Shown piece by piece: positions 1 to 7,450 of a stretch of DNA of 64,000 bases. A program made the position numbers and the translations under genes. The stretch is from an uncultured Eubacteriales bacterium (GTDB lineage: Bacteria; Bacillota; Clostridia; Peptostreptococcales; Anaerovoracaceae): the NCBI GenBank assembly GCA_902776285.1, contig CACYPK010000002.1, positions 1-64,000 of the forward strand, read 5' to 3'. The notes under the pieces were generated by a model, which saw only the letters and a list, made by a program, of their open reading frames with translations, did no database searches and was not told the origin of the DNA. Positions within the stretch are counted from its first letter, which is position 1; each line of letters starts with the position of its first letter.

Positions 1-23
1 GCCGGCTTATGCGTTGCAATACA

Positions 24-58
24 AAAGCCCAGTCCAGTACAAGACTGAATTGGGCTTT
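24..58. terminator. Bidirectional intrinsic terminator
   Basis: An 8-bp stem (AAAGCCCA with TGGGCTTT) is extended by an inner AGTC/GACT pairing. Read on the minus strand it ends in a T-rich stretch, so it can terminate tagD. On the plus strand it is followed by TGTATGACTTTTTT, so it could also end a gene lying left of the window. Confidence 0.6.
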
Positions 59-121
59 GTATGACTTTTTTAACTGTCTACTTTCGGTTGACTAGTTCAT
101 TGGCCGGCGGTTTTGATTTGC

Positions 122-577
122 TTATTTTTGCGGGTTTGTCTCTATCTCGTCGTGTGAGGTCTTTGACTCTCCGTCCACGGCGTTAGCGTCGTACAGGTCC
201 TTTTTGATCTGGCTGGTGCTTATCTCAGGAGTCCTTGGCAGATAAACGACTTCGACGCCTTCTTCGCGCAGAAAGTCGAACTTGCCTTTCCAGTCATCGC
301 CTATCACGAAGGTGTCTATATGGTATTCGCGCATGTCACTTTTCTTCTGCTCCCAGCTTTCCTCGGGAATGACCAGATCGACATATCTGACGGATTCGAC
401 CAGAGCCTTGCGCTGCTCGTATGTGAAGTAGCATTTTTTCTTTTTCTGATCCCAGTTGAACTCATCGGTAGATATGGCGACTATCAGATAATCACCAAGA
501 GCCTTGGCTCTTTTGAGCATGTTGATGTGACCGTAGTGCAGAAGGTCATATGTTCCGTATGTGATGACTCTCTTCAT
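122..577 (-). CDS. tagD: Glycerol-3-phosphate cytidylyltransferase (TagD/TarD type)
   Basis: This enzyme makes CDP-glycerol from CTP and sn-glycerol 3-phosphate, the activated precursor of teichoic-acid-like polymers, in the cytosol. The 151-residue protein has the family's nucleotidyltransferase signature: GTYDLLHYGH near the N-terminus (the HxGH motif that binds CTP) and RTPEISTSQI near residue 113 (the RTxGISTSxI motif, here with E in place of G). The core is about 130 residues, as usual, followed by an acidic tail. A CGGAG ribosome-binding site sits 8 bases before the ATG. No other teichoic acid gene is adjacent; an LCP wall-polymer transferase lies far away at 56.0 kb. Family assignment is firm. 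The exact alditol phosphate is inferred. Confidence 0.9.
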   Translation of the reverse strand: MKRVITYGTYDLLHYGHINMLKRAKALGDYLIVAISTDEFNWDQKKKKCYFTYEQRKALVESVRYVDLVIPEESWEQKKSDMREYHIDTFVIGDDWKGKFDFLREEGVEVVYLPRTPEISTSQIKKDLYDANAVDGESKTSHDEIETNPQK

Positions 578-762
578 TTCAGTACTCCGTTTGATGTGGA
601 TTATTTACGAGAGTATTCTACCATTGAAGATCGCATATGGCAATTGAAAGGCGTGCGTCTCAATGGACACGGTGGGCTTTGCGTGTTAAGATTGAGAGGA
701 ACAATAATGGGATGACGCGGCAGCGGCCGTGTAAAAGGAGATAAAGAAAGGAAAACAAAAAA

Positions 763-1581
763 ATGGATGTTAGTCTCAGTAACTGGGAAAAACTGCTTGG
801 GATGATAACCGATGGCGCCATGGCCATAGGGCTCAAGCTGCTTATGGCTATTATCGTCTATATAGTCGGAAGCTTCATCATCAAAAGCCTCATCAAGGCT
901 CTCGGAAAGATGCGCTCCTTCAAGTCGATAGACCCGACTGCCGCGGAGTATATCACGACCTTCATCAAGGCCGCTCTGTACGTAGTACTTCTTGTATCGA
1001 TAGTCGCTCTTCTGGGCGTGCCTATGTCATCGGTCATAGCCGCGATCGCGTCTGCGGGCCTGGCCATCGGTATGGCTCTGCAGGGAGCGCTCGGCAATAT
1101 CGCGGGCGGCATCATGCTTCTCATATTCCGTCCTTTCAGCGTTGGTGACTATATCGTTGCCGGCGGAGAAGAAGGCACGGTCAGGAGCATCTCGCTCGTG
1201 TACACAGTGCTGACCACCCTCGACAACCGCAGGATATCCATACCGAACGGCAGCCTGATGAACTCGACGATCTGCAACGCTACGGTGGAAGAGCTCAGAA
1301 GAGTCGACCTGAATTTCGATATAGCCGGTTCCGAACCGTCTGACAAAGTCGAAAAAATTCTGTCCGACGTTATCGAAAAGTCCGAATGGGCTCTCGAAAA
1401 GCCTGCTCCTCAGGTACTGATCACCGCGGGAGTTCCGGGCGGACTGACATACACCGTCAGAGTATGGGTAAAGACTTCCGATTACTGGGATGAGTTCGGC
1501 GAGCTGATGAAAGAGATCCCTGCGGCTCTCAACGCGGCCAATATAGCCAGACCGTCGACTCCGATCAGCGTGAGCAAATAA
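763..1581 (+). CDS. mscS: Small-conductance mechanosensitive channel, MscS family
   Basis: A 272-residue membrane protein, the usual size for a minimal MscS, that opens under membrane tension to release osmolytes. Hydrophobic segments lie around residues 20-42, 62-85 and 90-115. The third is the pore helix with the Ala/Gly-rich pattern GMALQGALGNIAGG, followed by FRPFSVGDYI, which starts the cytoplasmic beta domain. The C-terminal half is the soluble MscS vestibule. An AAGGAG-like site lies upstream of the ATG. PAP2 phosphatase follows after 30 bases, so the two may be co-transcribed. MscS proteins in Bacillota may also export amino acids, which sequence cannot settle. Confidence 0.93.
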   Translation: MDVSLSNWEKLLGMITDGAMAIGLKLLMAIIVYIVGSFIIKSLIKALGKMRSFKSIDPTAAEYITTFIKAALYVVLLVSIVALLGVPMSSVIAAIASAGLAIGMALQGALGNIAGGIMLLIFRPFSVGDYIVAGGEEGTVRSISLVYTVLTTLDNRRISIPNGSLMNSTICNATVEELRRVDLNFDIAGSEPSDKVEKILSDVIEKSEWALEKPAPQVLITAGVPGGLTYTVRVWVKTSDYWDEFGELMKEIPAALNAANIARPSTPISVSK

Positions 1582-1611
1582 AGAATAGTTATTTATAAGA
1601 GAGGCAATCCG

Positions 1612-2355
1612 ATGAAAAAATTATTAGGAGCGATTATCTTCGGAGGACTGTTCGCGGGTCTGATCTACATGCTCGGCGTTTACGATGTGGCGGCGATCGG
1701 ACCGGCAGGCACTGAAGTGGGTTTTTCGCATTTCAATCAATTCGTTCACGAACTGACAGGTGTGAACATGCTGTGGTATGACATCACCGACTATATAGGT
1801 TACGCTGCCATAGGCGTATGCGTGATATTCGCTGTCGTGGGATTTGTGCAGATGATCAAGCGCAGGAGCCTTGTGAAGGTCGACAGGGAGATACTGTCGC
1901 TTGGCCTGCTCTTCGCGGTAGTGATAGGATGCTACGTATTCTTTGAGAAATATATCATCAACTACAGACCGGTGCTCATGCCGGGCGAGGAAATGCCTGA
2001 AGCGTCGTTCCCTTCGTCTCACACCATGCTTGCCATGACGGTGTTCATCGCGGTGATGATAATCTCAGACAGATATTTGAGCAGCGGGCTCGGATCACTC
2101 GTGAGACTCATCTGCTTCCTGACCGTGCTTGTTACGATCGGCGGCAGACTGTACAGCGGGGTGCATTGGACAACTGACATAATCGGGGCTATCCTTCTGA
2201 GCACGGCGTTGCTGTTCCTGTTCTCTGCGATCGTATCTGCCGGTGACAAGAAGAAGCCGGGCGCAAAGCTTGCGAGCGAACTGGAAAGCGAAGCAAGCCG
2301 CAGCAAAAGAGAAGCATCTCAGGGAAGAACGAACGGCTACAAGCCAAAACACTGA
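1612..2355 (+). CDS. PAP2-family phosphatase, membrane-bound
   Basis: A 247-residue integral membrane phosphatase. PAP2 enzymes of this type dephosphorylate undecaprenyl pyrophosphate or phosphatidate outside the cytoplasmic membrane. The three motifs are visible: KYIINYRPV (C1, near residue 105), FPSSHTM (C2, with the catalytic histidine, near 130) and GRLYSGVHWTTDI (C3, near 180; the usual SR is GR here). Five or six hydrophobic helices are apparent and the last 40 residues are charged (Lys/Glu/Ser-rich). The ATG is preceded by GAGAGG. The gene follows mscS by 30 bases. The lipid substrate is not determined by sequence; an undecaprenyl-PP phosphatase is most plausible. Confidence 0.85.
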   Translation: MKKLLGAIIFGGLFAGLIYMLGVYDVAAIGPAGTEVGFSHFNQFVHELTGVNMLWYDITDYIGYAAIGVCVIFAVVGFVQMIKRRSLVKVDREILSLGLLFAVVIGCYVFFEKYIINYRPVLMPGEEMPEASFPSSHTMLAMTVFIAVMIISDRYLSSGLGSLVRLICFLTVLVTIGGRLYSGVHWTTDIIGAILLSTALLFLFSAIVSAGDKKKPGAKLASELESEASRSKREASQGRTNGYKPKH

Positions 2356-2474
2356 AGCAAAAGGATTTGTAAAGCGGAATAAAACGGGCCGGTATTATAG
2401 AAATTATCTATAGATACTCGCAGATAAAATCGGTTTAGTCAATTAGTTAAAGAAGCATGTAAATTATATAATTA

Positions 2475-2510
2475 TACGAGGCATTATTATGCCTCGTACG
2501 TTATTTTTTG
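2475..2510 (+). terminator. Intrinsic terminator between PAP2 gene and yedE
   Basis: A perfect 10-bp stem (TACGAGGCAT / ATGCCTCGTA, loop TATT) is followed by a T-rich tract (CGTTATTTTTTG). It probably ends the mscS-PAP2 transcript. A TATAAT hexamer at 2467-2472 would start a transcript inside the hairpin, so a leader-attenuation role for yedE is less likely but possible. Confidence 0.6.
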
Positions 2511-2544
2511 GGACTTTCCAATATGGATTATATGGAGGATCGAT

Positions 2545-3624
2545 ATGGAAAAGAAAAATGATAAGCTGTTTATCATCATCGCTGGTCTCATCATCGGTAT
2601 CATCGCAGCAGGCCTTGCGTTCCTCGGAAACCCTAAGAACATGGGATTCTGCATCGCATGCTTCCTGCGTGACACAGCCGGCGGCCTCGGACTTCACAAG
2701 GCGCCTCCTGTACAGTACATCAGACCTGAGATCATCGGAATCGTTATCGGAGCTTTCGTAGCGGCGTTTGCCAAGAAGGAGTTCAGCTCCAAGGGCGGAA
2801 GCGCTCCTATGACAAGATTCGTACTCGGATTCTTCGCGATGGTAGGCTGCCTTATGTTCCTCGGCTGCCCGTTCAGAATGATCCTGAGACTGGCCGGCGG
2901 AGACTTGAACGCAGTTCTCGGACTCGTCGGATTCGTTATCGGTATCTTCTGCGGAATCTTCTTCCTTAAGAACGGATACTCGCTCAAGAGAACATACAGC
3001 CTGACAGCCGGTGAAGGTTACTGGATGCCTATCCTCGAGGTAGTTATCTTTGTTCTCCTCATCGCAAGACCTGCATTCATCGCTTTCTCAGAAGAAGGCC
3101 CTGGATCGATGCACGCTGCAGTCATCCTGTCGCTCGCTGCCGGACTCATCGTTGGTGTTCTGGCTCAGAGAACAAGACTGTGCATGGTCGGCGGAATGAG
3201 AGACCTGGTTCTCTTCAAAGAGACAAGACTCCTCTGGGGATTCATCGCTATCCTCGTTGCCGCGCTGGTTACTAACCTCGTGCTCGGCGGCTTCAAGTTC
3301 GGATTCGCGGAACAGCCGATCGCTCACACTGACGGACTCTGGAACTGCCTCGGCATGCTCCTCGTCGGATTCGCTTGCGTACTGCTCGGCGGATGCCCGC
3401 TCAGACAGCTCGTTATGTCCGGCGAAGGCAATGCTGACAGCGCAGTAACAGTACTCGGCCTCATGGTAGGAGCGGCATTCTGCCACAACTTCGGACTCGC
3501 TTCGAGCGCTGAAGGTCCTACACCTGCAGGCAAGGCAGCTGTTATCATCGGCATCGTTGTTGTCGCTCTTATCGGTGTGGTCAACACTTACGTCAAGGCG
3601 GCCGCGGCTGAAGAAGCAGCGTAG
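2545..3624 (+). CDS. yedE: YedE/YeeE-family selenium- or sulfur-compound transporter
   Basis: A 359-residue polytopic membrane protein of the YeeE/YedE family, whose members import sulfur or selenium compounds such as thiosulfate. Family marks are the cysteine-bearing repeats: FLGCPFRM near residue 112 in the first half and LLGGCPLRQLV near residue 284 in the second, plus internal CIACF and RLCMVGG segments. About ten hydrophobic helices are visible. A strong GGAGG site lies 7 bases before the ATG. A TusA-like carrier begins 18 bases after the stop, and a DUF3343 protein lies beyond, an arrangement known from selenium-using bacteria. Because a UGA-containing selenoprotein gene lies 6 kb away, selenium uptake is a reasonable inference, but sulfur is equally possible from the sequence alone. 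Confidence 0.85.
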   Translation: MEKKNDKLFIIIAGLIIGIIAAGLAFLGNPKNMGFCIACFLRDTAGGLGLHKAPPVQYIRPEIIGIVIGAFVAAFAKKEFSSKGGSAPMTRFVLGFFAMVGCLMFLGCPFRMILRLAGGDLNAVLGLVGFVIGIFCGIFFLKNGYSLKRTYSLTAGEGYWMPILEVVIFVLLIARPAFIAFSEEGPGSMHAAVILSLAAGLIVGVLAQRTRLCMVGGMRDLVLFKETRLLWGFIAILVAALVTNLVLGGFKFGFAEQPIAHTDGLWNCLGMLLVGFACVLLGGCPLRQLVMSGEGNADSAVTVLGLMVGAAFCHNFGLASSAEGPTPAGKAAVIIGIVVVALIGVVNTYVKAAAAEEAA

Positions 3625-3642
3625 TTTATCCGGAGGTGCATT

Positions 3643-3843
3643 ATGGTAGATGCAAGAGGGCTGTCGTGCCCAATGCCTGTGATCATGACTCAGAAGGCAA
3701 TGAAGAGCAAGGAAGACTACTATGAAGTCATGGTAGATGCTCAGGCTCCTCTCGAAAACGTTACCCGTTACGCCAAGAGTCAGGGTTACAACGTAGAGGT
3801 TGAAGACAAAGGCGGAGAGTATCTGCTGAAGATCTCCAGATAG
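3643..3843 (+). CDS. TusA/YedF-like sulfur (selenium) carrier protein
   Basis: A 66-residue protein of the TusA fold (SirA/YedF/TusA family). The active cysteine lies in DARGLSCPMPV at residues 3-13, the conserved CPxP motif where persulfide (or perselenide) is carried. Length is close to the single-domain carriers. It is 18 bases downstream of the YedE-like transporter, with a CGGAGG site, so transporter and cytosolic carrier are probably made together. The longer YedF carries an extra C-terminal domain that is absent here. Whether the load is S or Se is inferred only from context. Confidence 0.88.
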   Translation: MVDARGLSCPMPVIMTQKAMKSKEDYYEVMVDAQAPLENVTRYAKSQGYNVEVEDKGGEYLLKISR

Positions 3844-3860
3844 AAAAAGCAAAAAGAAAA

Positions 3861-4005
3861 GCGGGGAATTACCCGAAGAAGAGACTTTGCGGCAGCCGGC
3901 ACTTTGCGATTGGCAAGCAGCCGGGGCTGCGCAGACAGAGCTTAGTGCCGCTGCGTATAGCCGCAACGAGGCGAGAGCCGTGCTCTTCAGCGGGTAGTTC
4001 CCCGC
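3861..4005 (+). ncRNA. Highly structured 145-nt element, candidate RNA, family unknown
   Basis: The ends pair over 15 continuous base pairs: 3861-3875 with 3991-4005 (one G-U). The helix continues as 3878-3883/3983-3988, then 3887-3891/3962-3966, then 3892-3903/3944-3954 (11 bp, one bulge). Two terminal hairpins sit at the tip (TTGC/GCAA at 3904-3916; GCAGC/GCTGC at 3917-3930), and a small GGC-GAGA-GCC hairpin (3970-3979) branches off the 3' strand. No convincing open reading frame explains it. I see no promoter directly upstream, so it may be part of the yedE-tusA transcript. It is not a tRNA. The rod with a side hairpin vaguely recalls 6S RNA but is shorter. A REP- or MITE-like DNA element with 15-bp inverted ends is the alternative; I see no target duplication and no second copy in the window. 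Confidence 0.6.
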
Positions 4006-4015
4006 TTTGATTATG

Positions 4016-4024
4016 TGCTATAAT
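4016..4024 (+). promoter_or_regulatory. Extended -10 promoter for a leaderless DUF3343 mRNA
   Basis: TGcTATAAT is a consensus extended -10. The hexamer ends six bases before the ATG at 4031, so transcription should begin at or next to the start codon. No -35 of note is seen and there is no ribosome-binding site. Confidence 0.6.
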
Positions 4025-4030
4025 GTCGGC

Positions 4031-4279
4031 ATGAACACTTACATCGCTACATTCTTCATGCATTTCGGATCGATCAGGTTTGAGCGTCTCTGCAAGTCCA
4101 AAGGACTTGAGGCGCGTACCATGCCCGTTCCGAGAAGTCTCAGCAGCAGCTGCGGCACCTGTGTAAAGTACATGGCGCCGGAGCCGCTTTTTGACCCCGC
4201 GCATGACGAGATGGAGCAGATGGTCATCTGCAACGATGACGGCACATATACTCAGATCTATAAAGCAAAAAACCTGTAA
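4031..4279 (+). CDS. DUF3343 protein (putative Se/S carrier-like)
   Basis: An 82-residue protein matching the DUF3343 pattern: a beta-alpha start (TYIATFFMHFGSIRFERLCKS), then a small cysteine site SSSCGTCVKY near residue 43. Proteins of this family sit beside YedE, YedF and SelD genes in selenium-using anaerobes and are described as putative Se/S-binding carriers; no reaction is established. I start at the ATG at 4031, which aligns with the family start. An in-frame TTG at 4007 would add eight residues, but it would lie upstream of the expected transcription start. There is no Shine-Dalgarno sequence. The gene is separated from tusA by the structured element at 3861-4005. Confidence 0.78.
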   Translation: MNTYIATFFMHFGSIRFERLCKSKGLEARTMPVPRSLSSSCGTCVKYMAPEPLFDPAHDEMEQMVICNDDGTYTQIYKAKNL

Positions 4280-4314
4280 ACAAAAGGCCCGCGAATAAAA
4301 GATCTGCAAATAAC

Positions 4315-4366
4315 AAATGTGTATATTTCGACAGAATGAAGCGAAATATACACATTTTTCTTTTTC
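4315..4366 (+). terminator. Strong intrinsic terminator between convergent genes
   Basis: A perfect 16-bp stem, 4315-4330 with 4342-4357, with an 11-nt loop, followed by TTTTTCTTTTTCC. It ends the DUF3343 transcript. The stem is symmetric and may also slow transcription arriving from the convergent protease gene. Confidence 0.85.
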
Positions 4367-4400
4367 CTGAATCCAGCCGGGAAGTCACGGCCCGGATGAT

Positions 4401-7301
4401 TTACAGAGACACGATCTCGAGGTCTTCGCAGGCTTCGAGAGCTGACTTCGGTCCTGCGACGCAGACTGTGCCCTTGTTCGCCAGATCTTCAAGTACGGAT
4501 CTGAGATCTGCAAGATCGGAAGCCTTGGTCTCAAGCATCTCGCGGCGTATCCTGACGCGGTCCTCATCGGTAAAGCCTGAGAGGAAGAAGTCGTCGGCCG
4601 CTCTTCCCTTAGCGGAAGGGGAGAGCAGAGGTTCGGTCGAAGCGATGGTGGATATAATGAAACCGTCCAGATCGCCTTCGCCGCCCGAAGCGAAACCATC
4701 GATGGCTTTGGCTATGTCCTTATAGATCCCAAGTGAGCGGGAAGGACTCGGATCCCTGTAAGTGTAGCAGGCGATGTTGCCCGTGCGGCCGGCCACCATC
4801 GACGCTCCGTACGCTCCGCCCTGGACTCTGATCACGTTCCAAAGGTGGGACAGGGACAATACGTTAGCCGCTACCGAAACGCTTCCGCTCATCTTTTTCC
4901 CGCCGGCTTTCATATCGTATGCTGTTACAGCGAACGATACCGCGGCCGGAAGCTCTATGCCCATCTTCTTCGGGAGAGCCGACTCATAGGCGGCTTTGTC
5001 CGGCATCTTACCGCCCTCAGGAAGCATCCCTGCAAGGCGTGAAATATCTGTGTATTCCGTGGCGGTCACGCTGATTATCGCGTTCTGCCTGTTTATGCTT
5101 TTTCTTATCACATCCTCCGCGAACGAGGCGAAGTTGTCGAGCTCTTCGTCAGATGCCGCGGCCATGCGGTGCATGTATTGCATGAAGGAGTATCCGTTTA
5201 CTGCTTCTGCGGCGGCATCCCTTGCCGACCAGTGAGACCTGGCCTCATACATCGCGAGCCTGTGCCCGTTTGAAACCGCGGAGCGTTTTGAATCCTCGTC
5301 GATCTGTGTAATAAGCTCGCGCATCATCGCTCTGTCGCGGAAATCGGTGCGGGTAAGGATCTCGACCATGAGGTCTTCGGCGTGCGCGAGCTTGTCTTCA
5401 AGCACAGCAGCCCTTACCCTGATGCAAGGAGTGCACGCGTCGCGGTCGTTGTCATTGGCAAGGATGTCGAGACCGAACGACAGGCCTCCGACATACATGC
5501 GGATCTCGTTGAGGAGAGAGACCACGTCGAAGTTTTCGGTCGGAAGGTCTTTATAGAACTCTGTAATCAGCGCGGCAGCCGGCAGATCCCCGAGCTCAAG
5601 CTGGGTGACCGGGAAGTAAGCGTTGATGTACACTATGCCGTTTGCGGCAATAGGGTGGAAGAGCGCTTTGACACCCGAAGCATCCTTCAATTCTGTTTTG
5701 TAGAGTTCCGGCATCGGATCGATGTCGGCTATATCCAGCTGAGGTATGGTCGCGAGAGCCTCTTCGCTGTCCGCGGTCTGCTGCCATTCAAGTAAGCCGC
5801 GGTTGAGTTCTTCAAGATCCTCTTTTTCAGCATCGCTCATAGCGTCAAGCTGAGCCTTGACGCGGGCAGCCTCAGCGGCAGCTTCTTTCTCTGCATAGTC
5901 CGCGCTCGGGACCAGCAGGAGTCTTGAAAGCTCCGATGTGCGGCCGAATGTATCGTACATGAGAGCGTCCATTTTGCCGTCCTCGATCATGGCGCGGACG
6001 TTTGCGATGGACTCATCTGTTTTGAGGTACATCGCCGGGTCGCCGTCATAGAGCCATGAGCTGAACATGGCGATCGCCCTGTACAGAGCCTGTGGTTCCG
6101 GATACTGCCTGAACCTGAATTCAGTCTGATTGACGGACGCCTCAAGTCCTCTTTTCGGCAGGCCTTCATCCGCGATCTTCTTTATGGTTTCTTCAACGAT
6201 CGTGAGCAGTCTGCCGGCGATGTCTTCGAGCATCGCTGCATCAGGCTTTGAGCCGTCTCCGGCGCTTACTCCGCGGAAGATCATCATGAGATAAGGCTGC
6301 GCTATGCCGTCGGAGATGTATATTTCCATGTCCTCCGCCAGACCGGAAGAAAGCACCGCGCGCTTCAGCGGGGACTCGTTCGAATCCGCGATCTGCTCGA
6401 GTATCACGCTGAGGGCAAGCATCTTGTCCCTGTCCTTCCAGCTTCCGATTATCTTTCCGAAGCAGATCACCGGCTTGTCATCTTCACTGCTGACGGCAAA
6501 GTCGAGCACGCGCTCGGATCTGACCGGAGTCTGAGTCTCAAACTCCGGAATGTCCGTGCGTCTTTCATAGCCCGACAGGTAGCCTTCTATCATCCCGAGC
6601 GTCTTTTCGACAGGGACGTCGCCGTCCAGATAGAAATACGAATTCGACGGATGATAGAACCTCTTGTATCTTTCGATGAATGAGTCGTAGGTCAGGTCCG
6701 TGATCTCGTCAGGGTCGCCGCCCGAATTGTAGCCATAGCAATGGCCCGGGAATAGCAGCTTGCCCATGTGACGCTCAGCGATCTGATCCACATCGGACAT
6801 CGCGCCTTTCATCTCGTTGAAAACGACTCCCTTGAACGCCGGCTCGCCCTCGGTGGTGTCGATATGCCAGCCTTCCTGATAGAAGATGTTTGGATCTGTG
6901 AGCATCTTAGGCTTGAAGACCGCGTCCAGATATACTTCCATCAGGTTGAGGTAGTCCTGCTCGACGCGGCTCGATACCGGATAAAGAGTCTTGTCCGAGA
7001 AGGTCATCGCGTTGAGGAAGGTGTTCATCGAAGTCTTCAGAAGCTCGACGAACGGCTCCTTTACCGGATATTTTTCGGATCCGCAAAGGACAGAGTGCTC
7101 GAGTATGTGGAACACGCCGGTGCTGTCCTCGGGCAGGGTCCTGAAGCCGACCGAGAAGAGCTTGTTCTCGTCGCCGTTGTCCGCCCACACAAGCTTGGCG
7201 CCCGTCACGTCGTGGACCATCTCGACAAGTCTGCCGCCGATCTCTCTGATCTCGCGTATGTTGGTCACGGTAAACCCGTGGATCTTATCATTTATCTGCA
7301 T
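4401..7301 (-). CDS. M16C-family zinc metalloprotease (presequence-protease/insulinase type)
   Basis: A 966-residue peptidase that fits the PreP/CymA-like M16C family, which degrades peptides inside a closed two-half chamber. The inverted zinc motif HILEH is at residues 65-69, followed by the second-shell glutamate region with EPFVELLKTSMNTFLNAMTF around 82-105. Four M16 domains are expected across this length, with a helical linker rich in Glu/Ala near residue 500. I start at the ATG at 7301, which has AAAGGGAC upstream; the upstream extension looks non-coding. The gene is convergent with DUF3343 and divergent from the HerA-like gene. No signal peptide is visible, so it probably acts on cytosolic peptides. 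Confidence 0.9.
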   Translation of the reverse strand: MQINDKIHGFTVTNIREIREIGGRLVEMVHDVTGAKLVWADNGDENKLFSVGFRTLPEDSTGVFHILEHSVLCGSEKYPVKEPFVELLKTSMNTFLNAMTFSDKTLYPVSSRVEQDYLNLMEVYLDAVFKPKMLTDPNIFYQEGWHIDTTEGEPAFKGVVFNEMKGAMSDVDQIAERHMGKLLFPGHCYGYNSGGDPDEITDLTYDSFIERYKRFYHPSNSYFYLDGDVPVEKTLGMIEGYLSGYERRTDIPEFETQTPVRSERVLDFAVSSEDDKPVICFGKIIGSWKDRDKMLALSVILEQIADSNESPLKRAVLSSGLAEDMEIYISDGIAQPYLMMIFRGVSAGDGSKPDAAMLEDIAGRLLTIVEETIKKIADEGLPKRGLEASVNQTEFRFRQYPEPQALYRAIAMFSSWLYDGDPAMYLKTDESIANVRAMIEDGKMDALMYDTFGRTSELSRLLLVPSADYAEKEAAAEAARVKAQLDAMSDAEKEDLEELNRGLLEWQQTADSEEALATIPQLDIADIDPMPELYKTELKDASGVKALFHPIAANGIVYINAYFPVTQLELGDLPAAALITEFYKDLPTENFDVVSLLNEIRMYVGGLSFGLDILANDNDRDACTPCIRVRAAVLEDKLAHAEDLMVEILTRTDFRDRAMMRELITQIDEDSKRSAVSNGHRLAMYEARSHWSARDAAAEAVNGYSFMQYMHRMAAASDEELDNFASFAEDVIRKSINRQNAIISVTATEYTDISRLAGMLPEGGKMPDKAAYESALPKKMGIELPAAVSFAVTAYDMKAGGKKMSGSVSVAANVLSLSHLWNVIRVQGGAYGASMVAGRTGNIACYTYRDPSPSRSLGIYKDIAKAIDGFASGGEGDLDGFIISTIASTEPLLSPSAKGRAADDFFLSGFTDEDRVRIRREMLETKASDLADLRSVLEDLANKGTVCVAGPKSALEACEDLEIVSL

Positions 7302-7450
7302 TTTATGTCCCTTTCTGTCTTTGGGTCTGACCACACAATAATATAACAACGGGACAAACAATAAAAGACTGAGAGCTCGCGATATGATATACTTTATTGG
7401 TAATAAACATCTGAAAGGATGACGGGGACAAGATACAAGGAGAAGCGAAA

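Noticed and set aside
3088..3966. Minus-strand open frame across yedE, tusA and the structured element
   Set aside because: Cys/Ser-rich translation without family features; sits opposite clear genes and runs into the hairpin element.
3861..4005. Selenocysteine tRNA in the Se/S locus
   Set aside because: Length of 145, a 15-bp end helix and lack of T-arm and CCA features exclude a tRNA.
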